From positions 89,285,556 through 89,349,555 of the forward strand of contig CM049310.1 in NCBI GenBank assembly GCA_026874595.1: a stretch of 64,000 bases of DNA, written 5' to 3'. Shown here one piece after another: positions 19,700-33,200 of the stretch. Numbering within the stretch: position 1 is the first letter of the stretch; every line of letters begins with the position of its first letter. The position numbers and the translations under genes were made by a program. This DNA comes from Sipunculus nudus. Taxonomy: Eukaryota > Annelida > Sipuncula > Golfingiida > Sipunculidae. Under the pieces are notes generated by a model. The model made no database searches. It was not told the origin of the DNA and was given only the letters and a program-made list of their open reading frames with translations.

Positions 19700-21600
19700 C
19701 AACTTCTCATCAGATTGAACAATTTGCCTTTTATTTTTTAGATTCATGTTCACGAACAGGCACTTGATGTAGCCGGGGAACTAGTCTTCGTCCATATTGG
19801 TCATAATCGTGTTTAAATTTGGGAGAATGCATCATTTATGTGGTGTTTTCACAATAAGCGAAGAATGAACAAAGCGTAAGCAAAGGAATTAGGACTTCAT
19901 AAATGCTATATTCCACCGTTTTCTGAAGTTATAATGTATTATTCGACTTGTCAGGAGCCTTATTTATGACAGAAATCGTGCAGATCAGTAGAGATATTGT
20001 GGTCAAATGAGAAAATTGGTCCCGAAAATCCATAATATCCCATTGAAAAAAAAGCAGAATTATACATTTCTGATTTTGATTGAACGAATTTGCCCTTTAT
20101 TTTTATATTCATGTGCACGAACAGGCACTGTTATGGAGCCGGGGAACTAGTCTTCGTCCCTATGGGTCATAATCGTGTTTCAATTTGGGAGAATACATCA
20201 TTTATGTGGTGTTTTCACAATAAACTAAGCATAAGCAAAACGTAAACAAAGTGTAAGCAAAGGAATTAGGACTTCATAAATGGGATTTTCGACCGTTTTT
20301 TGAAGTTATAGTGTATTATTCGACTTGTCAGAAGTTTTATTTATGACATAAATCGTGCAAAACAGTAGAGATATTGTGGTCAAATGAGAAAATAGGTCCA
20401 GAAAATCATTAATATCCCATTGAGAAAAAAGCAGAATTATACATTTCTGATTTTGATTGAACGAATTTGCCCTTTATTTTTATATTCATGTGCACGAACA
20501 GGCACTGTTATGTAGCCGGGGAACTAGTATTCGTCCCTATGGGTCATAATCGTGTTTTAATTTGGGAGAAAATATCATTTATGTGGTGTTTTGACAATAA
20601 GCAAAGCATAAGCAAAACGTAAACAAAGTGAAAGAAAAGGAATTAGGACTTCATAAATGCGATTTTCGACCGTGTTTTGAAGTTTTAGTGTATTATTCGA
20701 CTTGTCAGGAGTCTTACTCATGACAGAAATCGTGCAAAACAGTAGAGATGTTGTGGTCAAATGAGAAAATAGGTCCCGAAAATGCATAATATCCCATTGA
20801 GAAAAAAGCAGAATTATACATTTCTGATTTTGATTGAACAAATTTGCCCTTTATTTTTATATTCATGTGCACGAACAGGCACTGTTATGTAGCCGGGGAA
20901 CTAGTATTCGTCCCTATGGGTCATAATCGTGTTTTAATTTGGGAGAAAATATCATTTATGTGGTGTTTTGACAATAAGCAAAGCATAAGCAAAACGTAAA
21001 CAAAGTGAAAGAAAAGGAATTAGGACTTCATAAATGCGATTTTCGACCGTGTTTTGAAGTTTTAGTGTATTATTCGACTTGTCAGGAGTCTTACTCATGA
21101 CAGAAATCGTGCAAAACAGTAGAGATGTTGTGGTCAAATGAGAAAATAGGTCCCGAAAATGCATAATATCCCATTGAGAAAAAAGCAGAATTATACATTT
21201 CTGATTTTGATTGAACAAATTTGCCCTTTATTTTTATATTCATGTGCACGAACAGGTACTGTTTTGTCGCCGGGGAACTATTCTACGTCCAGAGGGGTCA
21301 TATTCCTGTGTTTATTTGGGAGAATGCTTCATTTATGTGGTGCTTTCATGGTAAGCAAAGCATAAGCAAAAGGTAAGCAAACTGTAAGCAAAGGCATTAT
21401 GTCTTTATAAATGCGTATTGTTACCATTTTCTGAAGCAATAATGTAGTATTGAACTTGTCAGTAATCTTATTTATGACAGAAATCGTGCAAAACAGTAGA
21501 GATATTGTGGTCAAATGAGAAAATAGGTCCCGAAAATCCATAAAAATCTCCTTGAAAAAAAAGCAAAATTATACATTTCTGATTTTGATTGAACGAATTT
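19700..21600 (+). repeat. diverged left edge of the satellite array
   Basis: The first monomer is short (365-bp spacing) and unusual: three rather than four TAAGCAAA units, and CACTTGATG in place of CACTGTTATG. The monomer at about 21,240-21,540 is also strongly diverged (GTCGCCGGGGAACTATTCTA, GGTAAGCAAACTG). Between them two adjacent monomers, 20465-20841 and 20842-21218, look identical, a very recent local duplication. This mix of old and new is typical of array edges. Confidence 0.8.
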
Positions 21601-22429
21601 GCCCTTTATTTTTATATTCATGTGCACGAACAGGCACTGTTATGGAGCCGGGGAACTAGTCTTCGTCCCTATGGGTCATTATCGTGTTTCAATTTGGGAG
21701 AATGCATCATTTATGTGGTGTTTTCACAATAAGCAAAGCATAAAAGTACAAGCAAAGTAATTAGGACTTCATAAATGCGATTTTCGACCGTTTTTTGAAG
21801 TTATAGTGTATTATTCGACTTGTCAGAAGTTTTATTTATGACATAAATCGTGCAAAACAGTAGAGATATTGTGGTCAAATGAGAAAATAGGTCCAGAAAA
21901 TCATTAATATCCCATTGAGAAAAAAGCAGAATTATACATTTCTGATTTTGATTGAACGAATTTGCACTTTATTTTTATATTCATGTGCACGAACAGGCAC
22001 TGTTATGTAGCCGGGGAACTAGTCTTCGTCCCTATGGGTCTTAATCGTGTTTAAATTCAGGACAATACATCATTTATGTGGTGTTTTTACAATAAGCAAA
22101 GCATAAGCAAAACGTAAACAAAGTGTAAACAAAGGAATAAGGTCTTCATAAATGCGATTTTTGACCGTTTTCTGAAGTTATAATGTATTATTCAACTTGT
22201 CAGGAGGCTTATTTATGACAGAAATCGTGCAAAACACTAGAGATATTGTGGTCAAGTGAGAAAATAGGTCCCGAAAATCCATAATATCTCCTTAAAAAAA
22301 AGGCAGAATTATACATTTCTGATTTTGATTGAACGAATTTGCTCTTTATTTTTATAATCATGTGCACGAACAGGCACTGTTATGTAGTCCGGGAATTAGT
22401 CTTCGTCCCTATGGGTCATAATCGTGTTT

Positions 22430-23600
22430 AAATTTGAGAGAATACATATTTTTTGGTGTTTTTACAATAAGTAAAGCATAAGCAAAAATTAAACAAAGTG
22501 TTAGCAAAGGAATTAGGACTTCATAAATGAGATTTTCTACCGTTTTTTGAAGTTATAATGTATTATTAGACGTGTCAGGAGTCTTATTTATGACAGAAAT
22601 CGTGCAAAACACTAGAGATATTGTGATCAAGTGAGAAAATAGGTCCCGAAATCCATAATATCTCCTTAAAAAAATGCAGAATTATACATTTCTTATTTTG
22701 ATTGAACGAATTTGCTCTTTATTTTTATATTCATGCGCACGAACAGGCACTGTTATGTAACCCGGGAATTAGTCTTCGTCCCTATGGGTCATAATCGTGA
22801 TTAAATTTGAGAGAATACATAATTTTTTGGTATTTTTACAATAAGCAAAGCATAAGCAAAACGTAAACAAAGTGTAAGCAAAGGAATTAGGACTTCATAA
22901 ATGAGATTTTCGACCGGTTTTAGAAGGTATAATGTATTATTAGACGTGTCAGGAGTCTTATTTATGACAGAAATCGTGCAAAACACTAGAGATATTGTGA
23001 TCAAGTGAGAAAATAGGTCCCGAAATCCATAATATCTCCTTAAAAAAATGCAGAATTATACATTTCTTATTTTGATTGAACGAATTTGCTCTTTATTTTT
23101 ATATTCATGCGCACGAACAGGCACTGTTATGTAACCCGGGAATTAGTCTTCGTCCCTATGGGTCATAATCGTGTTTAAATTTGAGAGAATACATAATTTT
23201 TTGGTGTTTTTACAATAAGCAAAGCATAAGCAAAACGTAAACAAAGTGTAAGCAAAGGAATTAGGACTTCATAAATGAGATTTTCGACCGGTTTTAGAAG
23301 GTAAAATGTATTATTAGACGTGTCAGGAGTCTTATTTATGACATAAATCGTGCAAAACAGTAGAAATATTGTGGTCAAATGAGAAAATAGGTCCCGAAAA
23401 TCCATAATATCCAATTGAGAAAAAAGCAGAATTATACATTTCTGATTTTGATTGAACGAATTTTCTCTTTTTTTTTATTCATGTGCACGAACAGGCACTG
23501 TTATGTAGCCCGGGAATTAGTCTTCGTCCCAATGGGTCATAATCGTGTTTATATTTGAGAGAATACATCAATTTTTGGTGTTTTTACAATAAGCAAAGCA
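22430..23600 (+). repeat. 374-bp monomer subfamily, cluster 1
   Basis: Monomers here have GAGAGAATACAT followed by ATTTTTTGGTG instead of CATTTATGTGGTG (at about 22448, 22815, 23193, 23566). Several also have TGCGCACG in place of TGTGCACG. Spacing is about 374 bp. The same subfamily recurs at 24.7-25.9 and 40.5-42.1 kb and nowhere else in the window. Confidence 0.85.
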
Positions 23601-24276
23601 TAAGCAAAAATTAAACAAAGTGTAAGCAAAGGAATTAGGACTTCATAAATGAGATTTTCTACCGTTTTTTGAAGTTATAATGTATTATTAGACGTGTCAG
23701 GAGTCTCATTTATTACAGAAATCGTGCAAAACAGTAGAGATATTGTGGTCAAATGAGAAAATAGGTCCCGAAAATCCATAATATCCAATTGAGAAAAAAG
23801 CAGAATTATACATTTCTGATTTTGATTGAACGAATTTGCTCTTTATTTTTATATTCATGTGCACGAACAGGTACTGTTATGTAGCCCGGGAAATAGTCTT
23901 CGTCCCTATGGGTCATAATCGTGTTTAAATTTGGGAGAATACATCATTTATGTGGTGTTTTTATAATAAGCAAAGCATAAGCAAAACGTAAACAAAGTGT
24001 AAGCAAAGGAATTAGGACTTCATAAATGCGATTTTCTACCGTTTTCTGAAGTTATAATGTATTATTCGACGTGTCAGGAGTCTTATTTATGACAGAAATC
24101 GTTCAAAGCAGTAGAGATATTGTGGTCAAATGAGAAAATAGGTCCCAAAAATCCCTAATATCCCATTAAGATAAAAATCAGAATTATACATTTCTGATTT
24201 TGATTGAACGAATTTGCTCTTTATTTTTATATTCATGTGCACGAACAGGCACTGTTATGTAGCCGGGGAACTAGTC

Positions 24277-27200
24277 TTCGTCCCTATGTGTTATAATCGT
24301 GTTTATATTTTGGAGAATACATCATTTATGTGGTATTTTTACAATAAGCAAAGCATAAGCAAAACGTAAACAAAGTGTAAGCAAAGGAATAAAGTCTTCA
24401 TAAATGCGATTTTTGACCGTTTTCTGAAGTTATAATGTATTATTCAACTTGTCAGGAGGCTTATTTATGACAGAAATCGTGCAAAACACTATAGATATTG
24501 TGATCAAGTGAGAAAATAGGTCCCGAAAATCCATAATATCTCCTTAAAAAAAAAGGCAGAATTATACATTTCTGATTTTGATTGAACGAATTTGCTCTTT
24601 ATTTTTATAATCATGTGCACGAACAGGCACTGTTATGTAGCCCGGGAATTAGTCTTCGTCCCTATGGGTCATAATCGTGTTTAAATTTGAGAGAATATAT
24701 ATTTTTTGGTGTTTTTACAATAAGCAAAGCATAAGCAAAAATTAAACAAAGTGTTAGCAAAGGAATTAGGACTTCATAAATTAGATTTTCTACCTTTTTT
24801 GAAGTTATAATGTATTATTAGACGTGTCAGGAGTCTTATTTATGACAGAAATCGTGCAAAACACTAGAGATATTGTGATCAAGTGAGAAAATAGGTCCCG
24901 AAATCCATAATATCTCCTTAAAAAAATGCAGAATTATACATTTCTTATTTTGATTGAACGAATTTGCTCTTTATTTTTATATTCATGCGCACGAACAGGC
25001 ACTGTTATGTAACCCGGGAATTAGTCTTCGTCCCTATGGGTCATAATCGTGTTTAAATTTGAGAGAATACATAATTTTTTGGTGTTTTTACAATAAGCAA
25101 AGCATAAGCAAAACGTAAACAAAGTGTAAGCAAAGGAATTAGGACTTCATAAATGAGATTTTCGACCGGTTTTAGAAGGTATAATGTATTTTTAGACGTG
25201 TCAGGAGTCTTATTTATGACAGAAATCGTGCAAAACACTAGAGATATTGTGATCAAGTGAGAAAATAGGTCCCGAAATCCATAATATCTCCTTAAAAAAA
25301 TGCAGAATTATACATTTCTTATTTTGATTGAACGAATTTGCTCTTTATTTTTATATTCATGCGCACGAACAGGCACTGTTATGTAACCCGTTAATTAGTC
25401 TTCGTCCCTATGGGTCATAATCGTGTTTAAATTTGAGAGAATACATAATTTTTTGGTGTTTTTACAATAAGCAAAGCATAAGCAAAACGTAAACAAAGTG
25501 TAAGCAAAGGAATTAGGACTTCATAAATGAGATTTTCGACCGGTTTTAGAAGGTATAATGTATTATTAGACGTGTCAGGAGTCTTATTTATTACAGAAAT
25601 CGTGCAAAACAGTAGAGATATTGTGGTCAAATGAGAAAATAGGTCCCGAAAATCCATAATATCCAATTGAGAAAAAAGCAGAATTATACATTTCTGATTT
25701 TGATTGAACGAATTTGCTCTTTTTTTTTATTCATGTGCACGAACAGGCACTGTTATGTAGCCCGGGAATTAGTCTTCGTCCCTATGGGTCATAATCGTGT
25801 TTATATTTGAGAGAATACATCATTTTTTGGTGTTTTTACAATAAGCAAAGCATAAGCAAAAATTAAACAAAGTGTTAGCAAAGGAATTAGCACTTCATAA
25901 ATGAGATTTTCTACTGTTTTTTGAAGTTATAATGTATTATTAGACGTGTCAGGAGTCTCATTTATTACAGAAATCGTGCAAAACAGTAGAGATATTGTGG
26001 TCAAATGAGAAAATAGGTCCCGAAAATCCATAATATCCAATTGAGAAAAAAGCAGAATTATACATTTCTGATTTTGATTGAACGAATTTGCTCTTTATTT
26101 TTATATTCATGTGCACGAACAGGCACTGTTATGTAGCCCGGGAAATAGTCTTCGTCCCTATGTGTTATAATCGTGTTTATATTTTGGAGAATACATCATT
26201 TATGTGGTATTTTTACAATAAGCAAAGCATAAGCAAAACGTAAACAAAGTGTAAGCAAAGGAATTAGGACTTCATAAATGAGATTTTCGACCGTTTTTTG
26301 AAGTTATAATGTATTATTCGACGTGTCATGAGGCATATTTATGACAGAAATCGTGCAAAACAGTAGAGATATTGTGGTCAAATGAGAAAATAGGTCCCAA
26401 AAATCCCTAATATCCCATTAAGAAAAAAAATCAGAATTATACATTTCTGATTTTGATTGAACGAATTTGCTCTTTATTTTTATATTCATGTGCACGAACA
26501 GGCACTGTTATGTAACCCGGGAACTAGTCTTCGTCCCTATGGGTCAAAATCGTGTTTAAATTTAGAAGAATACATCATTTATGTGGTGTTTTCACAATAA
26601 GCAAAGCACAAGCAAAACGTAAACAAAGTGTAAACAAAGGAATAAGGACTTCATGAATGCGACTTTTGACCGTTTTCTGAAGTTATAATGTATTATTCAA
26701 CTTGTCAGGAGGCTTATTTATGACAGAAATCGTGCAAAACACTAGAGATATTGTGATCAAGTGAGAAAATAGGTTCCGAAAATCCATAATATCTCCTTTA
26801 AAAAAAGGCAGAATTATACATTTCTGATTTTGATTGAACGAATTTGCTCTTTATTTTTATATTCATGTGCACGAACAGGCACTGTTATGTAGCCGGGGAA
26901 CTAGTCTTCGTCCCTATGGGTCATAATCGTGTTTACATTTGGGAGAATACATCATTTATGTGGTATTTTTACAATTAGCAAAGCATAATCAAAACGTAAA
27001 CAAAGTGTAAGCAAAGGAATTATGACTTCATAAATGCGATTTTCGACCGTTTTCTGAAGTTATAATGTATTATTCAACTAGTCAGGTGTCTTATTTATGA
27101 CAGAAATCGTGCAAAACACTAGAGATATTGTGATCAAATGAGAAAATAGGTTCCGAAAATCCATAATATCTCCTTTAAAAAAAGCAGAATTATACATTTC

Positions 27201-30200
27201 TGATTTTGATTGAACGAATTTGCTCTTTATTTTTATATTCATGTGCACGAACAGGCACTGTTATGTAGCCGGGGAACTAGTCTTCGTCCCTATAGGTCAT
27301 AATCGTGTATAAATTTGGGAGAATACATCATTTATGTGGTGTTTTCACAATAAGCAAAGCATAATCAAAACGTAAACAAAGTGTAAGCAAAGGAATTAGG
27401 ACTTCAAAAATGAGATTTTCGTCCGTTTTCTGAAGTTATAATGTATTATTCGACGTATCAGGAGTCTTATTTATGACAGAAATCGTGCAAAACAGTAGAG
27501 ATATTGTGATCAAATGAGAAAATAGGTCCAAAAAATCCAAAATATCCCATTAAGAAAAAAATCAGAATTATACATTTCTGATTTTGATTGAACGAATTTG
27601 CTCTTTATTTTTATATTCATGTGCACGAACAGGCACTGTTATGTAGCCGGGGAAATAGTCTTCGTCCCTATGGGTCATAATCGTGTTTAAATTTGGGGGA
27701 ATACATCATTTATGTGGTGTTTTTACAATAAGCAAAGCATAAGCAAAACGTAAACAAAGTGTAAGCAAAGGAATTAGGACCATAAATGCGATTTTCGACC
27801 GTTTTCTGAAGTTATAATGTATTATTCGACGTGTCAGGAGTCTTATTTATGACAGAAATCGTGCAAAACACTAGAGATATTGTAGTCAAATGAGAAAATA
27901 GGTCCCAACAATCCATAATATCCCATTAAGAAAAAAATAAGAATTATACATTTCTGATTTTGATTGAACGAATTTGCTATTTATTTTTATATTCATGTGC
28001 ACGAACAGGCACTGTTATGTAGCCCGGGAACTAGTCTTCGTCCCTATGGGTCATAATCGTGTTTAAATTTGGGAGAATACATCATTTATGTGGTGTTTTT
28101 ACAATAAGGAAAGCATAAGCAAAACGTAAACAAAGTGTAAGCAAAGGAATTAGGACTTCATAAATGCGATTTTCGACCGTTTTTTGAAGTTATAATGTAT
28201 TATTCGACGTGTCAGAAGTCTTATTTATGACAGAAATCGTGCAAAACAGTAGAGATATTGTGGTCAAATGAGAAAATGGGTCCAAAAAATCCATAATATC
28301 CCATTAAGAAAAAAATCAGAATTATACATTTTTGATTTTGATTGAACGAAATTGCTATTTATTTTTATATTCATGTGCACGAACAGGCACTGTTATGTAG
28401 CCGGGGAACTAGTTTTCGTCCCTATGGGTTATAATCGTGTTTAAATTTGGGAGAATACATCATTTATGTGGTATTTTTACAATAAGCAAAGCATAAGCAA
28501 AACGTAAACAAAGTGTAAGCAAAGGAATTAAGACTTCATAAATGCGATTTTCGACCGTTTTCTGAAGTTATATTGTATTATTCGACGTGTCAGAAGTCTT
28601 ATTTATGACAGAAATCGTGCAAAACAGTAGAGATATTGTGGTCAAATGAGAAAATAGGTCCCAAAAATCCATAATATCCCATTAAGAAAAAAATCAGAAT
28701 TATACATTTTTAATTTTGATTGAACGAATTTGCTATTTAATTTTATATTCATGTGCACGAACAGGCACTGTAATGTAGCCGGGGAACTAGTCTTTGTCCC
28801 TAGGGGTCTTAATCGTGTTTAAATTTGGGAGAATACATCATTTATGTGGTATTTTTACAATAAGCAAAGCATAAGCAAAACGTAAACAAAGTGTAAGCAA
28901 AGGAATTAGGACTTCATAAATGAGATTTTCGACCGTTTTTTGAAGTTATAATGTATTATTCGACGTTTCAGGAGTCTTATTTATGACATAAATCGTGCAT
29001 AACTGTAGAGATATTGTGGTCAAATGAGAAAATAGGTCCCAAAAATCCATAATATCCCATTAAGAAAAAAAATCAGAATTATACATTTGTGAATTTGATT
29101 GAAAGAATTTGCTATTTATTTTTATATTCATGTGCACGAACAGGCACTGTTATGTAGCCGGGGAACTATTCTTCATCCCTATGGGTCAAAATCGTGTTTA
29201 AATTTGGGAGAATACATCATTTATGTGGTGTTTTTACAATAAGCAAAGCATAAGCAAAACGTAAACAAAGTGTAAGCAAAGGAATTAGGACTTCATAAAT
29301 GAGATTTTCGACCGTTTTTTGAAGTTATAATGTATTATTCAACTTGTCAGGAGTCTCATTTATGACAGAAATCGTGCAAAACAGTAGAGATATTGTGATC
29401 AAATGAGAAAATAGGTCCCGAAAATCCATAATATCTCCTTAAAAAAAGCAGAATTATACATTTCTGATTTTGATTGAACGAATTTGCTCTTTATTTTTAT
29501 ATTCATGTGCAGGAAGAGGCACTGTTATGTAGCCCGGGAACTAGTCTTCGTCCCTATGGGTCATAATCGTGTTTAAATTTGGGAGAATACATCATTTATG
29601 TGGTGTTTTCACAATAAGCAAAGCATAATCAAAACGTAAACAAAGTGTAAGCAAAGGAATTAGGACTTCATAAATGAGATTTTCGACCGTTTTTTGAAGT
29701 TATAATGTATTATTCAACTTGTCAGGAGGCTTATTTATGACAGAAATCGTGCAAAACAGTAGAGATATTGTGATCAAATGAGAAAATAGGTCCCGAAAAT
29801 CCATAATATCTCCTTAAAAAAAGCAGAATTATACATTTCTGATTTTGATTGAACGAATTTGCTCTTTATTTTTATATTCATGTGCAGGAAGAGGCACTGT
29901 TATGTAGCCCGGGAACTAGTCTTCGTCCCTATGGGTCATAATCGTGTTTAAATTTGAGAGAATACATCATTTATGTGGTGTTTTCACAATAAGCAAAGCA
30001 TAATCAAAACGTAAACAAAGTGTAAGCAAAGGAATTAGGACTTCATAAATGAGATTTTCGACCGTTTTCTGAAGTTATAATGTATTATTCAACTTGTCAG
30101 GAGGCTTATTTATGACAGAAATTGTGCAAAACACCTGAGATATTAGGATCAAGTGAGAAAATAGGTCCCGAAAATCCATAATATCTCCTTTAAAAAAAAG

Positions 30201-33200
30201 TGAGAATTATACATTTCTGATTTTGATTGAACGAATTTGCTCTTTATTTTTATATTCATGTGCACGAAGAGGCACTGTTATGTAGCCGGGGAACTAGTCT
30301 TCGTCCCTATGGGTCATAATCGTGTTTAAATTTGGGAGAATACATCATTTATGTGGTATTTTTACAATAAGCAAAGCATAAGCAAAACGTAAACAAAGTG
30401 TAAGCAAAGGAATTAGTACTTCATAAATAAGAGTTTCGACCGTTTTTTGAAGTTATAATGTATTATTCAACTTGTCAGGAGTCTTATTTATGACAGAAAT
30501 CGTGCAAAACAGTAGAGATATTGTGATCAAATGAGAAAATAGGTCCCGAAAATCCATAATATCCAATTGAGAAAAAAGCAGAATTATACATTTCTGATTT
30601 TGATTGAACGAATTTGCTCTTTATTTTTATATTCATGTGCACGAACAGGCACTGTTATGTAGCCGGGGAACTAGTCTTCGTCCCTATGGGTCATAATCGT
30701 GTATAAATTTGGGAGAATACATCATTTATGTGGTGTTTTCACAATAAGCAAAGCACAATCAAAACGTAAACAAAGTGTTAGCAAAGGAATTAGCACTTCA
30801 TAAATGAGATTTTCTACCGTTTTTTGAAGTTATAATGTATTATTAGACGTGTCAGGAGTCTCATTTATTACAGAAATCGTGCAAAACAGTAGAGATATTG
30901 TGGTCAAATGAGAAAATAGGTCCCGAAAATCCATAATATCCAATTGAGAAAAAAGCAGAATTATACATTTCTGATTTTGATTGAACGAATTTGCTCTTTA
31001 TTTTTATATTGATGTGCACGAACAGGCACTGTTATGTAACCCGGGAACTAGTCTTCGTCCCTATGGGTCAAAATCGTGTTTAAATTTAGAAGAATACATC
31101 ATTTATGTGGTGTTTTCACAATAAGCAAAGCACAAGCAAAACGTAAACAAAGTGTAAGCAAAGGAATTAGGACTTCATAAATGAGATTTTCGACCGTTTT
31201 CTGAAGTTATAATGTATTATTCGACGTGTCAGGAGTCTTATTTATGACAGAAATCGTGCATAACTGTAGAGATATTGTGGTCAAATGAGAAAATAGGTCC
31301 CAAAAATCCATAATATCCCATTAAGAAAAAAATCAGAATTATACATTTTTGATTTTGATTGAACGAATTTGCTATTTATTTTTATATTCATGTGCACGAA
31401 CAGGCACTGTAATGTAGCCGGGGAACTAGTCTTTGTCCCTATGGGTCTTAATCGTGTTTAAATTTGGGAGAATACATCATTTATGTGGTATTTTTACAAT
31501 AAGCAAAGCATAAGCAAAACGTAAACAAAGTGTAAGCAAAGGAATTAGGACTTCATAAATGAGATTTTCGACCGTTTTTTGAAGTTATAATGTATTATTC
31601 GACGTTTCAGGAGTCTTATTTATGACAGTAATCGTGCATAACTGTAGAGATATTGTGGTCAAATGAGAAAATAGGTCCCAAAAATCCATAATATCCCATT
31701 AAGAAAAAAATCAGAATTATACATTTCTGAATTTGATTGAAAGAATTTGCTATTTATTTTTATATTCATGTGCACGAACAGGCACTGTTATGTAGCCGGC
31801 GAACTATTCTTCATCCCTATGGGTCAAAATCGTGTTTAAATTTGGGAGAATACATCATTTATGTGGTGTTTTTACAATAAGCAAAGCATAAGCAAAACGT
31901 AAACAAAGTGTAAGCAAAGGAATTAGGACTTCATAAATGAGATTTTCGACCGTTTTTTGAAGTTATAATGTATTATTCAACTTGTCAGGAGTCTCATTTA
32001 TGACAGAAATCGTGCAAAACAGTAGAGATATTGTGATCAAATGAGAAAATAGGTCCCGAAAATCGATAATATCTCCTTAAAAAAAGCAGAATTATACATT
32101 TCTGATTTTGATTGAACGAATTTGCTCTTTATTTTTATATTCATGTGCACGAACAGGCACTGTTATGTAGCCGGGGAACTAGTCTTTGTCCCTATGGGTC
32201 ATAATCGTGTTTAAATTTGGGAGAATACATCATTTATGTGGTATTTTTACAATTAGCAAAGCATAATCAAAACGTAAACAAAGTGTAAGCAAAGGAATTA
32301 TGACTTCATAAATGCGATTTTCGACCGTTTTCTGAAGTTATAATGTATTATTCAACTTGTCAGGAGTCTTATTTATGACAGAAATCGTGCAAAACACTAG
32401 AGATATTGTGATCAAATGAGAAAATAGGTTCCGAAAATCCATAATATCTCCTTTAAAAAAAGCAGAATTATACATTTCTGATTTTGATTGAACGAATTTG
32501 CTCTTTATTTTTATATTCATGTGCACGAACAGGCACTGTTATGTAGCCGGGGAAATAGTCTTCGTCCCTATGGGTCATAATCGTGTATAAATTTGGGAGA
32601 ATACATCATTTATGTGGTATTTTTACTATAAGCAAAGCATAAGCAAAACGTAAACAAAGTGTAAGCAAAGGAATTAGGACTTCATAAATGAGATTTTCGA
32701 CCGTTTTTTGAAGTTATAATGTATTATTCGACGTTTCAGGAGTCTTATTTATGACAGAAATCGTGCATAACTGTAGAGATATTGTGGTCAAATGAGAAAA
32801 TAGGTCCCAAAAATCCATAATATCCCATTAAGAAAAAAATCAGAATTATACATTTCTGAATTTGATTGAAAGAATTTGCTATTTATTTTTATATTCATGT
32901 GCACGAACAGGCACTGTTATGTAGCCGGCGAACTATTCTTCATCCCTATGGGTCAAAATCGTGTTTAAATTTGGGAGAATACATCATTTATGTGGTGTTT
33001 TTACAATAAGCAAAGCATAAGCAAAACGTAAACAAAGTGTAAGCAAAGGAATTAGGACTTCATAAATGAGATTTTCGACCGTTTTTTGAAGTTATAATGT
33101 ATTATTCAACTTGTCAGGAGTCTCATTTATGACAGAAATCGTGCAAAACAGTAGAGATATTGTGATCAAATGAGAAAATAGGTCCCGAAAATCCATAATA

